From Pasteurella sp049941595 (GTDB taxonomy: Bacteria > Pseudomonadota > Gammaproteobacteria > Enterobacterales > Pasteurellaceae), in the NCBI GenBank assembly GCA_049941595.1, contig JBNFNA010000010.1:1-57886 (forward strand): a stretch of 57,886 nucleotides of DNA. Direction: 5' to 3'. Under the pieces are notes generated by a model. It made no database searches and had not been told where the DNA came from. It saw nothing but the letters and a program-made list of their open reading frames with translations. The position numbers and the translations under genes are program-made. Below are positions 1 to 7,370 of the stretch, in pieces. How positions within the stretch are numbered: the first letter of the stretch is position 1; every line of letters starts with the position of its first letter.

Positions 1-151
1 ACTAAAGACTAAAGACTAAGCCTACTTTTAGAATAGATGATACCTTTATGTTTTTCTTACCAAAGAAAATAAAGAAAAAGATAAATTTATTTCGTTTGAA
101 TAATAAATAAACTTTTTGGATGAAAAAAGTGCGGTCTTTTTTTGAAAAGTT

Positions 152-442
152 TTATTTCAATAGTGAAAGCACAACTTCAGGAATGAGTTTTGGGTTTGGA
201 ATAAGAATTTGTTTGTGGCGGTTAAGCTCGCCTTTTTCTAAAACAATACTACTTTTTGGCACTTTAAATGATTTGCTTAAGAATTTGAGTAAGTGTGCGT
301 TTGCTTGCCCGTCAATGGGCGGGGCTGTGATGGTGATTTTGAGCTCGTCATCGTGCAAGCCAACAATTTGATCTTTGCTGGCTTTAGGTTGCAGAAAGAT
401 CCGCAACCGTAAGTCTTCACCTTGTTTTTCTACTGCTGCCAT
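152..442 (-). CDS. yggU: YggU family (DUF167) protein
   Basis: A 96-residue soluble protein of the DUF167/YggU family, whose molecular function is not established. The family core is visible: LRLRIFLQPKASKD near the start, then the KITITAPPIDGQANAHLLKFL segment is condensed here as residues around 33-55, with the conserved APPIDGQAN motif. The open frame extends upstream to 508, inside yggT, but the start at 442 gives the usual family length and leaves a 25-base gap after the yggT stop, so I chose it. It follows yggT in the same direction, as in enterobacteria, and probably shares its transcript. Confidence 0.85.
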   Translation of the reverse strand: MAAVEKQGEDLRLRIFLQPKASKDQIVGLHDDELKITITAPPIDGQANAHLLKFLSKSFKVPKSSIVLEKGELNRHKQILIPNPKLIPEVVLSLLK

Positions 443-467
443 AAAATTCGTGAAAAAGCGACCGCAC

Positions 468-1034
468 TTAGTAGCTTGCGAGCGCCCAGTAAATGCCAAA
501 AAGGTCATTTAACACTCTGTTAAGGAAGAAAAGTGCTACTGCTAACACCATCGGTGAAAAATCAAGCATTCCTGTGTTTGGTAGAATGCGTTGAATTGGG
601 CGAAGTAGTGGGTAAGTTAGCTGTGCTAACACAAATTGCATTGGGTTTTCGCTACGATTAAACCAGCTCATCACTGCGCCAATTAATAGTACGTAGAAAA
701 TCGCTTTACCAAAGGTGCGCACAAGGGTGAGTGCGCCAACAAAAAGGTAGTCGAGCCATTCTGCGTTAGCGATAAATAAATTACCAACCAAATGGGCAAG
801 TGGGAATTTGACGCTAAATAAGATAAACGCCAACATTAATGCTGCTAAATTGATGTTTTTGATCGTTGGAATCACTGCACTCAATGGGTTTAATACAGGC
901 TGTGTGATTTTCACTAAGCTTTGTGAAATCGGGTTGTAAAAGTCCACACGACTAAATTGGAACCACGCACGCAATACTAAAATGAGCCCATAAATATCAA
1001 TGAGCATAAATACTAATAATTGTAATGAATTCAT
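468..1034 (-). CDS. yggT: YggT family integral membrane protein
   Basis: A 188-residue membrane protein of the YggT family, which is linked to osmotic tolerance and cell-envelope processes in other bacteria but has no proven biochemical activity. The protein is a tandem duplication: each half has a hydrophobic segment, then an RAWFQF/MSWFNR motif, a PLL/PVLNP-type turn and a second hydrophobic segment (halves about 1-85 and 100-185). A good ribosome site (AAGGAAA) precedes the start. It sits 14 bases after corA and just before yggU on the same strand, so the three are probably co-transcribed. Confidence 0.88.
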   Translation of the reverse strand: MNSLQLLVFMLIDIYGLILVLRAWFQFSRVDFYNPISQSLVKITQPVLNPLSAVIPTIKNINLAALMLAFILFSVKFPLAHLVGNLFIANAEWLDYLFVGALTLVRTFGKAIFYVLLIGAVMSWFNRSENPMQFVLAQLTYPLLRPIQRILPNTGMLDFSPMVLAVALFFLNRVLNDLFGIYWALASY

Positions 1035-1048
1035 TGTTTTTCCTTAAA

Positions 1049-1999
1049 TTATAACCAGCCTTTGCGTTTGAAATACCAATATGGTGCAAATGCTGCGAGC
1101 GCCATCAGTCCAAGCGCCATTGGATAACCAAATTTGAACCCTAATTCTGGCATAATCTCAAAGTTCATACCATAGTTAGATGCTACTAATGTTGGTGGGA
1201 GGAAAATAACCGACACAACCGAGAAGATTTTGATGATGCGGTTTTGTTCGATACTAATGAAACCCATTGCCGCTTGCATCAGGAAGTTGACACGCTGGAA
1301 CAGTGATTCGTTATGCGGCTGTAGAGATTCAATATCTCGTAAGATTTCACGCGCTTGTTCTAACTGATTTGCTGGTAAGCGTGTTTTACGCACTAAGAAA
1401 CTTAACGCACGCTGAGTATCCATTAAGCACAAACGCACTTTAGAACTGGTATCTTCTTGTTCCGTTAAAGTTGCTAATGCTTCATCAAACGCTTCACCTT
1501 GTTTACCGTCTAAAATGACACGACTTAATTTTTCTAAATCAGAATACACCGTTTCGATAACGTCCGCTAATTGCTCGATTTTGGTTTCAAATAAATCAAG
1601 TAGCACTTCATAAGCATTACATTCAATTAAACGTTGCGCACGTGAACGCATACGATATAAGCGGAATGCTGGTAACTCACGATCACGCAGTGTAAATAGG
1701 CGGCCGTCACGCACTGTAAATGCCACGCTGGCAAGGTCTGCATAATCTTCTTCGTCTTCACAATAGAAGAAGGAGTGAAGGTGCAAGCCGTCTTCGTCTT
1801 CGAAGAAGCGTGCAGATGCTTCGATGTCTTCTAATTCAAGGAAGGTCGCAAGGCTTTGTCCTAAGCCTTCTTGTAAAATTTCACGCTCCTCGCTAGTTGG
1901 TTCAAGTAAGTCGAGCCAAATTGCAGAGTTGAGTTGTGCATTTTCAGCTTCGTCAATACGAACGAGGCGAGCGTCTTCAAGTGCAAAAGCATTTATCAT
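1049..1999 (-). CDS. corA: Magnesium/cobalt transport protein CorA
   Basis: CorA forms a pentameric inner-membrane channel that takes up Mg2+ (also Co2+ and Ni2+). The 316-residue product has the long acidic and helical cytoplasmic domain (about 1-250) and two C-terminal membrane helices. The first helix ends in the selectivity-filter motif YGMNFE and the protein finishes with a positively charged tail (FKRKGWL). The frame extends to 2053, but the ATG at 1999 has a strong AAGGAGT ribosome site and gives the standard family length. A long leader with a promoter candidate, a short open frame and a hairpin lies upstream. It is followed by yggT and yggU. Confidence 0.95.
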   Translation of the reverse strand: MINAFALEDARLVRIDEAENAQLNSAIWLDLLEPTSEEREILQEGLGQSLATFLELEDIEASARFFEDEDGLHLHSFFYCEDEEDYADLASVAFTVRDGRLFTLRDRELPAFRLYRMRSRAQRLIECNAYEVLLDLFETKIEQLADVIETVYSDLEKLSRVILDGKQGEAFDEALATLTEQEDTSSKVRLCLMDTQRALSFLVRKTRLPANQLEQAREILRDIESLQPHNESLFQRVNFLMQAAMGFISIEQNRIIKIFSVVSVIFLPPTLVASNYGMNFEIMPELGFKFGYPMALGLMALAAFAPYWYFKRKGWL

Positions 2000-2185
2000 T
2001 TTGTCATACTCCTTTACTGGATTATGAACAACGCAATGAACAAAAGAAATCAAACGAAATCTTTGTATAAAAAGAATTCAACGTAAGTGCGGTTAATTTT
2101 CTATTCGTTTGATTTGGGTTATTGAGATTTCAATGACCTGAAAAAAGATGCCGAATAAAGCGGTGTTAGATAAGATCTATCAGCG

Positions 2186-2220
2186 AACTTTCGCCGATAT
2201 TTAAGGGAATGGCGAAAGTT
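2186..2220 (-). promoter_or_regulatory. Hairpin in corA leader
   Basis: A perfect 10-bp inverted repeat (AACTTTCGCC / GGCGAAAGTT) with a 15-base loop lies about 190 bases before the corA start. Neither strand has a T run after it, so it is not an ordinary terminator. It starts where the short leader open frame ends. Position inside the predicted corA transcript suggests a cis-acting RNA element; this is inference. Confidence 0.5.
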
Positions 2221-2275
2221 ACAGTAAAAACTCAATTCGGTATCGACTGTGACTGTCCAAAGTGTGTGTCCTCAT
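2219..2275 (-). CDS. Possible corA leader peptide (18 aa)
   Basis: An ATG-to-TAA frame in the predicted corA leader encodes MRTHTLDSHSRYRIEFLL. Its stop codon overlaps the first two bases of the leader hairpin by position, an arrangement seen in leader-peptide attenuators such as those of Salmonella mgtA and corA. There is no convincing ribosome binding site before the ATG, so translation is uncertain. I list it because of its position between a promoter candidate and a perfect hairpin. It may be a chance frame. Confidence 0.22.
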   Translation of the reverse strand: MRTHTLDSHSRYRIEFLL

Positions 2276-2293
2276 ATTACTAAATCGGGGCGA

Positions 2294-2322
2294 ATGTTAC
2301 GCCTGAAAGCCTAATTCGTCAA
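2294..2322 (-). promoter_or_regulatory. Promoter candidate for corA
   Basis: On the minus strand TTGACG (2317-2322) and TAACAT (2294-2299) are separated by exactly 17 bases, a good sigma-70 match. It lies just downstream of the yggL terminator and would give a leader of about 285 bases before corA. Confidence 0.55.
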
Positions 2323-2362
2323 GATTTTATGCTGTGTAATCGGTAATTATTCATATAGAAAA

Positions 2363-2390
2363 GAAAAAAGGCGAACAGTGTTGTTCGCCT
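2363..2390 (-). terminator. Rho-independent terminator after yggL
   Basis: Arms AGGCGAACA and TGTTCGCCT (2369-2377 and 2382-2390) with a 4-base loop are followed on the minus strand by a run of six T. It separates yggL from the corA promoter. Confidence 0.85.
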
Positions 2391-2413
2391 AAGGAATTTA
2401 TCAATTGAAATGA

Positions 2414-2758
2414 CTATGTGTTTTTTGCTGGGTATTCCCACCAAATGTCAAATAATTGACTGATTTCAATTTGTTGTAAACCGTTTTTCTCTAACCATTC
2501 TTTTACTAAAGTGCGGTGGCTTTCGTCACATTTTCCAAGTGCTTCTAAACATACTAAGCCTTCCCAATGTAAGTAGCCGCTACCTTCATAAGCTAAGCCA
2601 TTTGGTTGGATCACTTCACGAATAAAACGATCAACTACTTCATCAATTTGCTCAATGGCAGTGCCTTCAGCAAATTGCCAGTTCACTAAGAAACCTAATT
2701 CTTGGAACTCTGCAAGGTGCATTTTTTTACGTTGTCTTTTGTTACGTTTAATCGCCAT
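2414..2758 (-). CDS. yggL: YggL family 50S-associated protein
   Basis: A 114-residue protein of the YggL (DUF469) family; E. coli YggL binds the 50S ribosomal subunit. The product has the basic N-terminus with RQRKKMHLAEFQELGF, the central VIQPNGLAYEGSGYLHWEGL segment and the C-terminal LFDIWWEYP, all typical. A strong GAGGAGA ribosome site supports the start. It follows trmB by 82 bases on the same strand, the same pairing as in E. coli, with an uptake sequence in the gap. Confidence 0.92.
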   Translation of the reverse strand: MAIKRNKRQRKKMHLAEFQELGFLVNWQFAEGTAIEQIDEVVDRFIREVIQPNGLAYEGSGYLHWEGLVCLEALGKCDESHRTLVKEWLEKNGLQQIEISQLFDIWWEYPAKNT

Positions 2759-2840
2759 TTTCGATTCTCCTCTCTGTTGGCTGATAAAATTCTGTCGGCA
2801 AATTATGCCACGACTTGACCCGAAAGTGCGGTCTATTTTT

Positions 2841-3608
2841 TTATTTTTTTGTGAAATATAAATCCCACACGCCGTGACCTAAACGGTGGCCTCGTTGTTC
2901 GAACTTCGTCAATGGACGGAAATCAGGGCGTGGAATGTAGTCATTTGTGGCTGAAGTATTGTATAAGCCTTCCGCTTGTTGTAACACGTCAAGCATATGT
3001 TCTGCGTAATTTTCCCAGTCTGTCGCCATATGGATAAATCCGCCTTGTATCAGCTTTTGCATCACTTTTTCAACAAAGTGAGGTTGCACAATACGGCGTT
3101 TATGGTGTTTTGCTTTATGCCAAGGATCTGGGAAGAACAACTGTAACCCACCTAAGCTACCATCTGCGATGCAATCACGTAAAATTTCAGTGGCATCGTG
3201 ACAAATCACACGTAAGTTTTTCACGCCTTTTTCCACTGCGTTTGCAATACAAGCGCCGACACCCGGAGTGTGCACTTCAATGCCTAAATAATTGCGATCG
3301 GGATTTTGCAATGCCATTTCGACTAAAGAATGGCCCATTCCAAAGCCAATTTCTAAGACAACTGGATTGTCATTGCCATAAATTTGTTTGAAATCAAACG
3401 GTTCGTTTTGGTGCTCTAAACCATAAAAGCCCCAGTTTTGATTCATTGCATTTTTTTGAAACTCGCTTAAACGGCCTGTACGCAACACAAAACTGCGAAC
3501 TTTGCGCTTATAGCGACCATCTTCAGTAAATTCTGCCACTTCAACGGTTTTTCGTTTTTGATCGGCAAAAGTTGGTTGTTTGTCTGAATCTTGATTATTA
3601 AATGACAT
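2841..3608 (-). CDS. trmB: tRNA (guanine-N7-)-methyltransferase TrmB
   Basis: TrmB makes 7-methylguanosine at position 46 in the variable loop of tRNAs, using S-adenosylmethionine. The 255-residue product has the SAM-binding motif EIGFGMGHSLVEMA (about residue 86) and the family signature FFPDPWHKAKHHKRR (about 160), followed by the C-terminal GVWDLYFTK. Residues 1-45 are polar and variable. The ribosome binding site is weak. In E. coli trmB-yggL also lies back to back with mutY-yggX-mltC; here a cytochrome b561 gene has come between them. Confidence 0.95.
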   Translation of the reverse strand: MSFNNQDSDKQPTFADQKRKTVEVAEFTEDGRYKRKVRSFVLRTGRLSEFQKNAMNQNWGFYGLEHQNEPFDFKQIYGNDNPVVLEIGFGMGHSLVEMALQNPDRNYLGIEVHTPGVGACIANAVEKGVKNLRVICHDATEILRDCIADGSLGGLQLFFPDPWHKAKHHKRRIVQPHFVEKVMQKLIQGGFIHMATDWENYAEHMLDVLQQAEGLYNTSATNDYIPRPDFRPLTKFEQRGHRLGHGVWDLYFTKK

Positions 3609-3726
3609 ATTTTTTGTTTATAATGACGTAATTTGCTGCGAATTATACGGGTTTTGCTGAAAAACACAAAACTTGTCAGCTTTGATGTAAACTTTTATTT
3701 CAATCTTTGTGGGAAAGGAATCTGAT

Positions 3727-4218
3727 ATGCCTCAAAAATATCCGAAACCGATGATCTATCTTCACTGGCTTACATTGTTCTTTGTGTTAACCGCCTATTT
3801 TACGGGGGATTATCCACCGGGCGATGGCGTTGTCGGTGAAATCCACGTGCTAAGTGGAATGGTTATCGTGGTTTTATTGCTATTACGCATTGTTTTACGT
3901 GTGCAGTATCGCAATGTATTGCCTGCACATAATCTATCACGTTTACAGCATATCGCTGCACATTCGGTGCAAATGCTGTTATATGTTTGTATGATCCTCA
4001 CGCCAGTGGTGGGATATTTAACCTTAACTGCAGATGTGGATGACTTTATGTTATTTGGTTGGAACTTACCTTATTACAGCGTGGATTTTTCTCTTGGGAA
4101 AGCGCACAAATGGTTGGCAAATAGTTTTCTTGCTTTGGCGGGAATACACGCTGCTGCCGCGTTGTTTCATCATATCGTGTTGAAGGACAATGTACTGAAA
4201 AGTATGTCGCCTCATTAA
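3727..4218 (+). CDS. Cytochrome b561 family protein
   Basis: A 163-residue membrane protein of the bacterial cytochrome b561 family: four predicted membrane helices carrying heme b and moving electrons, probably from the quinol pool. Visible features are an N-terminal IYLHWLTLFFV helix with a heme-ligand-type His, a second helix after GEIHVLSG, a third with QHIAAHSVQMLL, and a fourth with KWLANSFLALAGIHAAAALFHH cut here to its pattern of paired histidines. A GTG at 3709 is in frame, but the ATG at 3727 has a GGAAAGGAA ribosome site at proper distance. It stands alone between trmB and mutY. Whether it is a superoxide:quinone oxidoreductase (CybB-like) cannot be settled from sequence. Confidence 0.85.
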   Translation: MPQKYPKPMIYLHWLTLFFVLTAYFTGDYPPGDGVVGEIHVLSGMVIVVLLLLRIVLRVQYRNVLPAHNLSRLQHIAAHSVQMLLYVCMILTPVVGYLTLTADVDDFMLFGWNLPYYSVDFSLGKAHKWLANSFLALAGIHAAAALFHHIVLKDNVLKSMSPH

Positions 4219-4226
4219 TTTTTATT

Positions 4227-4301
4227 AAAAGTGCGGTCAATTTTTTAAGATTTTTAGACGTTGATCGCACAATATTTTTCGGATTTTTACCGCACTTTTT
4301 T
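4227..4301 (+). terminator. Paired uptake sequences, possible terminator
   Basis: AAAAGTGCGGT (4227-4237) and ACCGCACTTTT (4289-4299) form an 11-bp inverted repeat with a 51-base interior, ending in a T run. It follows the b561 gene and ends only five bases before the mutY start codon. Confidence 0.5.
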
Positions 4302-4305
4302 AATT

Positions 4306-5424
4306 ATGCTTGCTAAATCATCCCCTAATGCCCCTTTTGCCTCCGCCGTTTTAACTTGGTATGGCAAATTTGGTCGTAAACATTTGCCTTGGCAACAAAA
4401 CAAAACCTTATACGGTGTTTGGTTGTCTGAAGTGATGTTACAACAAACTCAAGTGGCGACAGTAATTCCGTATTTTGAACGCTTTGTCGAAACTTTCCCA
4501 AATGTGACCGCACTTGCAAATGCACCGCTTGATGAAGTACTCCACCTCTGGACGGGGTTGGGTTATTACGCTCGAGCCAGAAACTTACATAAAGCGGCTC
4601 AAACAATTCGTGATCAATATGCCGGTGAGTTTCCTACTGAGTTTGAACAAGTGTGGGCGTTGACTGGCGTTGGGCGAAGCACCGCAGGCGCTGTGCTTTC
4701 TTCTTGTTTAGATGCGCCTTATCCGATTTTAGACGGCAATGTAAAACGTGTCTTGGCACGTTATTTTGCGGTTGCGGGCTGGCCGGGTGAGAAAAAAATC
4801 GAAGATAAATTGTGGCAATTGACCGAAGAAGTGACACCAACTTCTCAAGTGGCGAATTTTAACCAAGCGATGATGGATCTTGGTGCGATGGTGTGCACCC
4901 GTTCCAAGCCGAAATGCGATCTTTGCCCATTAAGTGCTACTTGCCAAGCTAACTTGCAACAAAATTGGCAGGATTATCCAGGCAAAAAACCGAAAAAAGC
5001 CTTACCCGAGCGAGAAAGCTACTTTTTGATTTTAGCGTCACAAGGCAAAGTGGCGTTAGAACAGCGTGAAAATTCAGGGATTTGGGGCGGTTTATATTGT
5101 TTCCCTCAATTTGAAACCAAAGAAGATTTGCTTGCTTTTTTACAACGTAAAGGCATCGGGCATTATCAAGAATGGGCGGCATTTCGCCATACGTTTAGCC
5201 ACTTTCATTTAGATATTTATCCAATTTATGTGGATCTTGATTTTCAACCGAAAGATCAAGATCGCACCGATTGGAAAAAAGTCGCAGAAAATGGCGCGCA
5301 ATATGAATCAAATGTGTTAAGTGCGGTCAAATATTGGTATGATCCGCAAAATCCAGAGCAAATTGGGCTGGCAACGCCAGTGAAGAATTTAGTAACACAA
5401 TTTATAAGGAATTATTATGGCTAG
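4306..5424 (+). CDS. mutY: A/G-specific adenine DNA glycosylase MutY
   Basis: MutY removes adenine mispaired with 8-oxoguanine, preventing G:C to T:A changes. The 372-residue product has the catalytic-Glu motif LSEVMLQQTQV (about 37), the helix-hairpin-helix LTGVGRSTAGAV (about 115) with the catalytic Asp in LDGNVKRVLAR, the iron-sulfur cluster cysteines spaced C-x6-C-x2-C-x5-C (CTRSKPKCDLCPLSATC, about 192-208), and a C-terminal NUDIX-like domain. The frame runs back to a TTG at 4261, but 4306 is the first ATG and fits the family; no clear ribosome site precedes either. It overlaps yggX by 8 bases. Confidence 0.95.
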   Translation: MLAKSSPNAPFASAVLTWYGKFGRKHLPWQQNKTLYGVWLSEVMLQQTQVATVIPYFERFVETFPNVTALANAPLDEVLHLWTGLGYYARARNLHKAAQTIRDQYAGEFPTEFEQVWALTGVGRSTAGAVLSSCLDAPYPILDGNVKRVLARYFAVAGWPGEKKIEDKLWQLTEEVTPTSQVANFNQAMMDLGAMVCTRSKPKCDLCPLSATCQANLQQNWQDYPGKKPKKALPERESYFLILASQGKVALEQRENSGIWGGLYCFPQFETKEDLLAFLQRKGIGHYQEWAAFRHTFSHFHLDIYPIYVDLDFQPKDQDRTDWKKVAENGAQYESNVLSAVKYWYDPQNPEQIGLATPVKNLVTQFIRNYYG

Positions 5425-5689
5425 AACCGTATTCTGTGAATATCTCAAACAAGAAGCTGATGGCTTAGACTTTCAGCTTTATCCGGGCGAGTTAGGTAAG
5501 CGCATTTTTGACTCAATCAGCAAACAAGCGTGGGGCGAGTGGATGAAAAAACAAACGATGCTTGTGAATGAGAAAAAACTCAATATGATGAATGCGGATC
5601 ACAGAAAACTATTAGAAGAAGAAATGGTGAATTTCTTATTCGAAGGTAAAGATGTTCATATTGAAGGCTATGTTCCTCCAGCGGAATAA
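5417..5689 (+). CDS. yggX: Probable Fe(2+)-trafficking protein YggX
   Basis: A 90-residue protein of the YggX family, which protects iron-sulfur clusters from oxidative damage and has been linked to iron handling. The N-terminus MARTVFCEYLKQEADGL has the conserved Cys, and QAWGEWMKKQTMLVNEKKLN and the C-terminal FFLFEGKD-like region (NFLFEGKDVHIEGY) match the family. Its ATG has an AAGGAATT ribosome site inside the end of mutY, so the two are translationally linked; MutY itself is an iron-sulfur enzyme, which makes the pairing sensible. Confidence 0.95.
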   Translation: MARTVFCEYLKQEADGLDFQLYPGELGKRIFDSISKQAWGEWMKKQTMLVNEKKLNMMNADHRKLLEEEMVNFLFEGKDVHIEGYVPPAE

Positions 5690-5695
5690 TTGACG

Positions 5696-6775
5696 ATGAA
5701 AAAATATATTATTTATGCCTTAATCCCTTTTCTTTTTGCTTGTGGCAGTTCTACTCAACACAAAAAGTACAATCCTTTCGATGAGGCTTTTGCAAAAGAC
5801 ACACGCGGTTTAGATATTTTAACGGGGCAATTTTCCCATAATATCGATCGTATTTGGGGTGTGAATGAATTATTAGTGGCAAGCCGTAAAGACTATGTGA
5901 AATATACCGACCGTTTTTATACGCGCAGCCACGTGAGTTTTGATGAAGGTACGATTACTATTGAAACGCAAAGCGATGCTCGCCATTTACATAATGCCAT
6001 TGTGCATACCTTGTTAATGGGATCTGATGCAAACGGTATTGATTTATTTGCTTCTGGTGATGTGCCAATTAGCTCTCGTCCGTTCCTTGTGGGGCAGGTA
6101 ATTGACCATTTAGGCGGCTCTATCACTAACACCACCATTGCAGGTAATTTTGCTAATTATTTATTGCAAAATAAATTACAAAGCCGTCGTTTAAGCAACG
6201 GACATACGGTGCAATATGTGGTGATTCCAATGATTGCCAACCACGTTGCCGTGCGTGCGCAAAAATATTTACCGTTAGTGCGTAAAATGGCACGTCGCTA
6301 CAATATGGATGAAAGCCTGATTTTAGGGATTATGCAAACCGAGTCGAGCTTTAACCCTTATGCGATTAGTTACGCCAATGCGATTGGGTTAATGCAAGTC
6401 GTACCAAATACGGCAGGGCGTGATATTTTCCAATTGAAAGGTCAAGGCGGACAGCCATCAAAAGCATATTTATTTGATCCAGAGAAAAATATTGATGCAG
6501 GTGTGTCGTATTTATGGATTTTACAAAATAAATATTTAGACGGTATTACCAACCCAACCTCAAAACGTTTTGCAATGATTTCTGCCTATAACAGTGGGGC
6601 TGGTGCAGTGTTAAGAGTGTTTGATGAAGACAAAGCCACTGCGGTACAAAAAATTAATAGCTTATATCCTGAGCAAGTGTATCGTATTTTGACGACTCAA
6701 CATCCATCAGCACAAGCGAGAAATTATCTGTTGAAGGTCGATCAGGCACAAAAAAGCTATCGAGTCAGACGATAA
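5696..6775 (+). CDS. mltC: Membrane-bound lytic murein transglycosylase C
   Basis: MltC is an outer-membrane lipoprotein that cleaves peptidoglycan glycan strands to 1,6-anhydromuropeptides. The 359-residue product has a lipoprotein signal ending LFAC-GSS (Cys about residue 16), a DUF3393-type N-terminal domain, and a C-terminal SLT domain with the catalytic Glu in GIMQTESSFNP, then AIGLMQVVP and ISAYNSGAG. I chose the ATG at 5696 over the TTG at 5690. It follows yggX by six bases, giving the conserved mutY-yggX-mltC operon, which ends at a strong terminator. Confidence 0.95.
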   Translation: MKKYIIYALIPFLFACGSSTQHKKYNPFDEAFAKDTRGLDILTGQFSHNIDRIWGVNELLVASRKDYVKYTDRFYTRSHVSFDEGTITIETQSDARHLHNAIVHTLLMGSDANGIDLFASGDVPISSRPFLVGQVIDHLGGSITNTTIAGNFANYLLQNKLQSRRLSNGHTVQYVVIPMIANHVAVRAQKYLPLVRKMARRYNMDESLILGIMQTESSFNPYAISYANAIGLMQVVPNTAGRDIFQLKGQGGQPSKAYLFDPEKNIDAGVSYLWILQNKYLDGITNPTSKRFAMISAYNSGAGAVLRVFDEDKATAVQKINSLYPEQVYRILTTQHPSAQARNYLLKVDQAQKSYRVRR

Positions 6776-6798
6776 TTTTAGTTTTTGAATAAAAAAAT

Positions 6799-6832
6799 GC
6801 TCGCTTAATCTTTTCTGATAGCGAGCTTTTTT
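6799..6832 (+). terminator. Rho-independent terminator after mltC
   Basis: Arms GCTCGCT (6799-6805) and AGCGAGC (6820-6826) are followed by six T. The next 110 bases up to the tRNA promoter are AT-rich and hold nothing I recognise. Confidence 0.85.
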
Positions 6833-6948
6833 GTTATTTATTTTTAATAAAAAAACATAAAAAACAGTGCGATTTGTGTTATTTTTACACTTTTCGTCTG
6901 TTAATTATGCAACCGAATAAAAAAATACAATTTTTTTTAATTTAGGTG

Positions 6949-6977
6949 TTGACTTAAACCTGAAAAAAACGTTTAAT
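6949..6977 (+). promoter_or_regulatory. Promoter of the tRNA-Phe/tRNA-Asn pair
   Basis: TTGACT (6949-6954) and TTTAAT (6972-6977) are 17 bases apart. The bases just after the -10 box are C/G-rich (ACGCACC), as expected for a stringently controlled stable-RNA promoter. The tRNA starts about 18 bases further on. Confidence 0.65.
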
Positions 6978-6995
6978 ACGCACCACTGATGAGTT

Positions 6996-7071
6996 GCCTC
7001 GATAGCTCAGTCGGTAGAGCAGGGGATTGAAAATCCCCGTGTCGGTGGTTCGATTCCGCCTCGAGGCACCA
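6996..7071 (+). tRNA. tRNA-Phe (GAA)
   Basis: A full 76-base cloverleaf including encoded CCA. Acceptor arms GCCTCGA / TCGAGGC pair perfectly; the D arm is GCTC/GAGC; the anticodon stem GGGGA/TCCCC holds loop TTGAAAA with anticodon GAA; the T arm GGTGG-TTCGATT-CCGCC is standard. It is followed four bases later by tRNA-Asn. Confidence 0.98.
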
Positions 7072-7075
7072 CTTT

Positions 7076-7151
7076 TCCTCCTTAGTTCAGTCGGTAGAAC
7101 GGCGGACTGTTAATCCGTATGTCGCTGGTTCAAGTCCAGCAGGAGGAGCCA
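7076..7151 (+). tRNA. tRNA-Asn (GTT)
   Basis: A full 76-base cloverleaf with encoded GCCA end. Acceptor arms TCCTCCT / AGGAGGA pair perfectly; the anticodon loop CTGTTAA has anticodon GTT; the T arm GCTGG-TTCAAGT-CCAGC is standard. It shares a transcript with tRNA-Phe. Confidence 0.98.
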
Positions 7152-7162
7152 AATTCCTAAAG

Positions 7163-7190
7163 CCCGCTAATGAAAATTAGCGGGTTTTTT
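7163..7190 (+). terminator. Terminator of the tRNA operon
   Basis: Perfect arms CCCGCTAAT and ATTAGCGGG (7163-7171 and 7176-7184) with loop GAAA are followed by six T. Confidence 0.95.
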
Positions 7191-7266
7191 CGTTTCAGAT
7201 TCTTTTATTTTTCTGACCGCACTTTTTTCTCTTTATCACTACTTTGGTTTGATGTTCCCTGTCACA

Positions 7267-7329
7267 ACATATTTTGTATTCAATAAATTTATTACGACGT
7301 ATTTTGTCGCTCTCATTGGTTAATATAAT
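7267..7329 (+). promoter_or_regulatory. Repeat-flanked promoter region
   Basis: A perfect TATAAT lies at 7324-7329, upstream of the gene at 7371. Just before it, the 11-mer ACxTATTTTGT occurs twice as a direct repeat (7267-7277 and 7297-7307, one mismatch), exactly 30 bp apart. A perfect 12-bp palindrome AATAAATTTATT (7282-7293) sits midway. No good -35 box is visible, so an activator or repressor site is possible. Confidence 0.4.
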
Positions 7330-7370
7330 CCCGTAGAAAGAAATGAAGATTTGACTTGTTGGAGGTTATG

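Noticed and set aside
120..371. 83-codon plus-strand frame opposite yggU
   Set aside because: It is a mirror of the YggU gene, has no ribosome site and no recognisable motifs.
4227..4301. Repeated uptake sequences as a CRISPR array or transposon ends
   Set aside because: There are no regular spacers, no cas genes and no transposase; the repeats match the known 9-base uptake core and are scattered through the whole window.
6833..6948. Possible small RNA between mltC and the tRNA genes
   Set aside because: Only AT-rich sequence with poly-A runs; no promoter, stable fold or terminator of its own.
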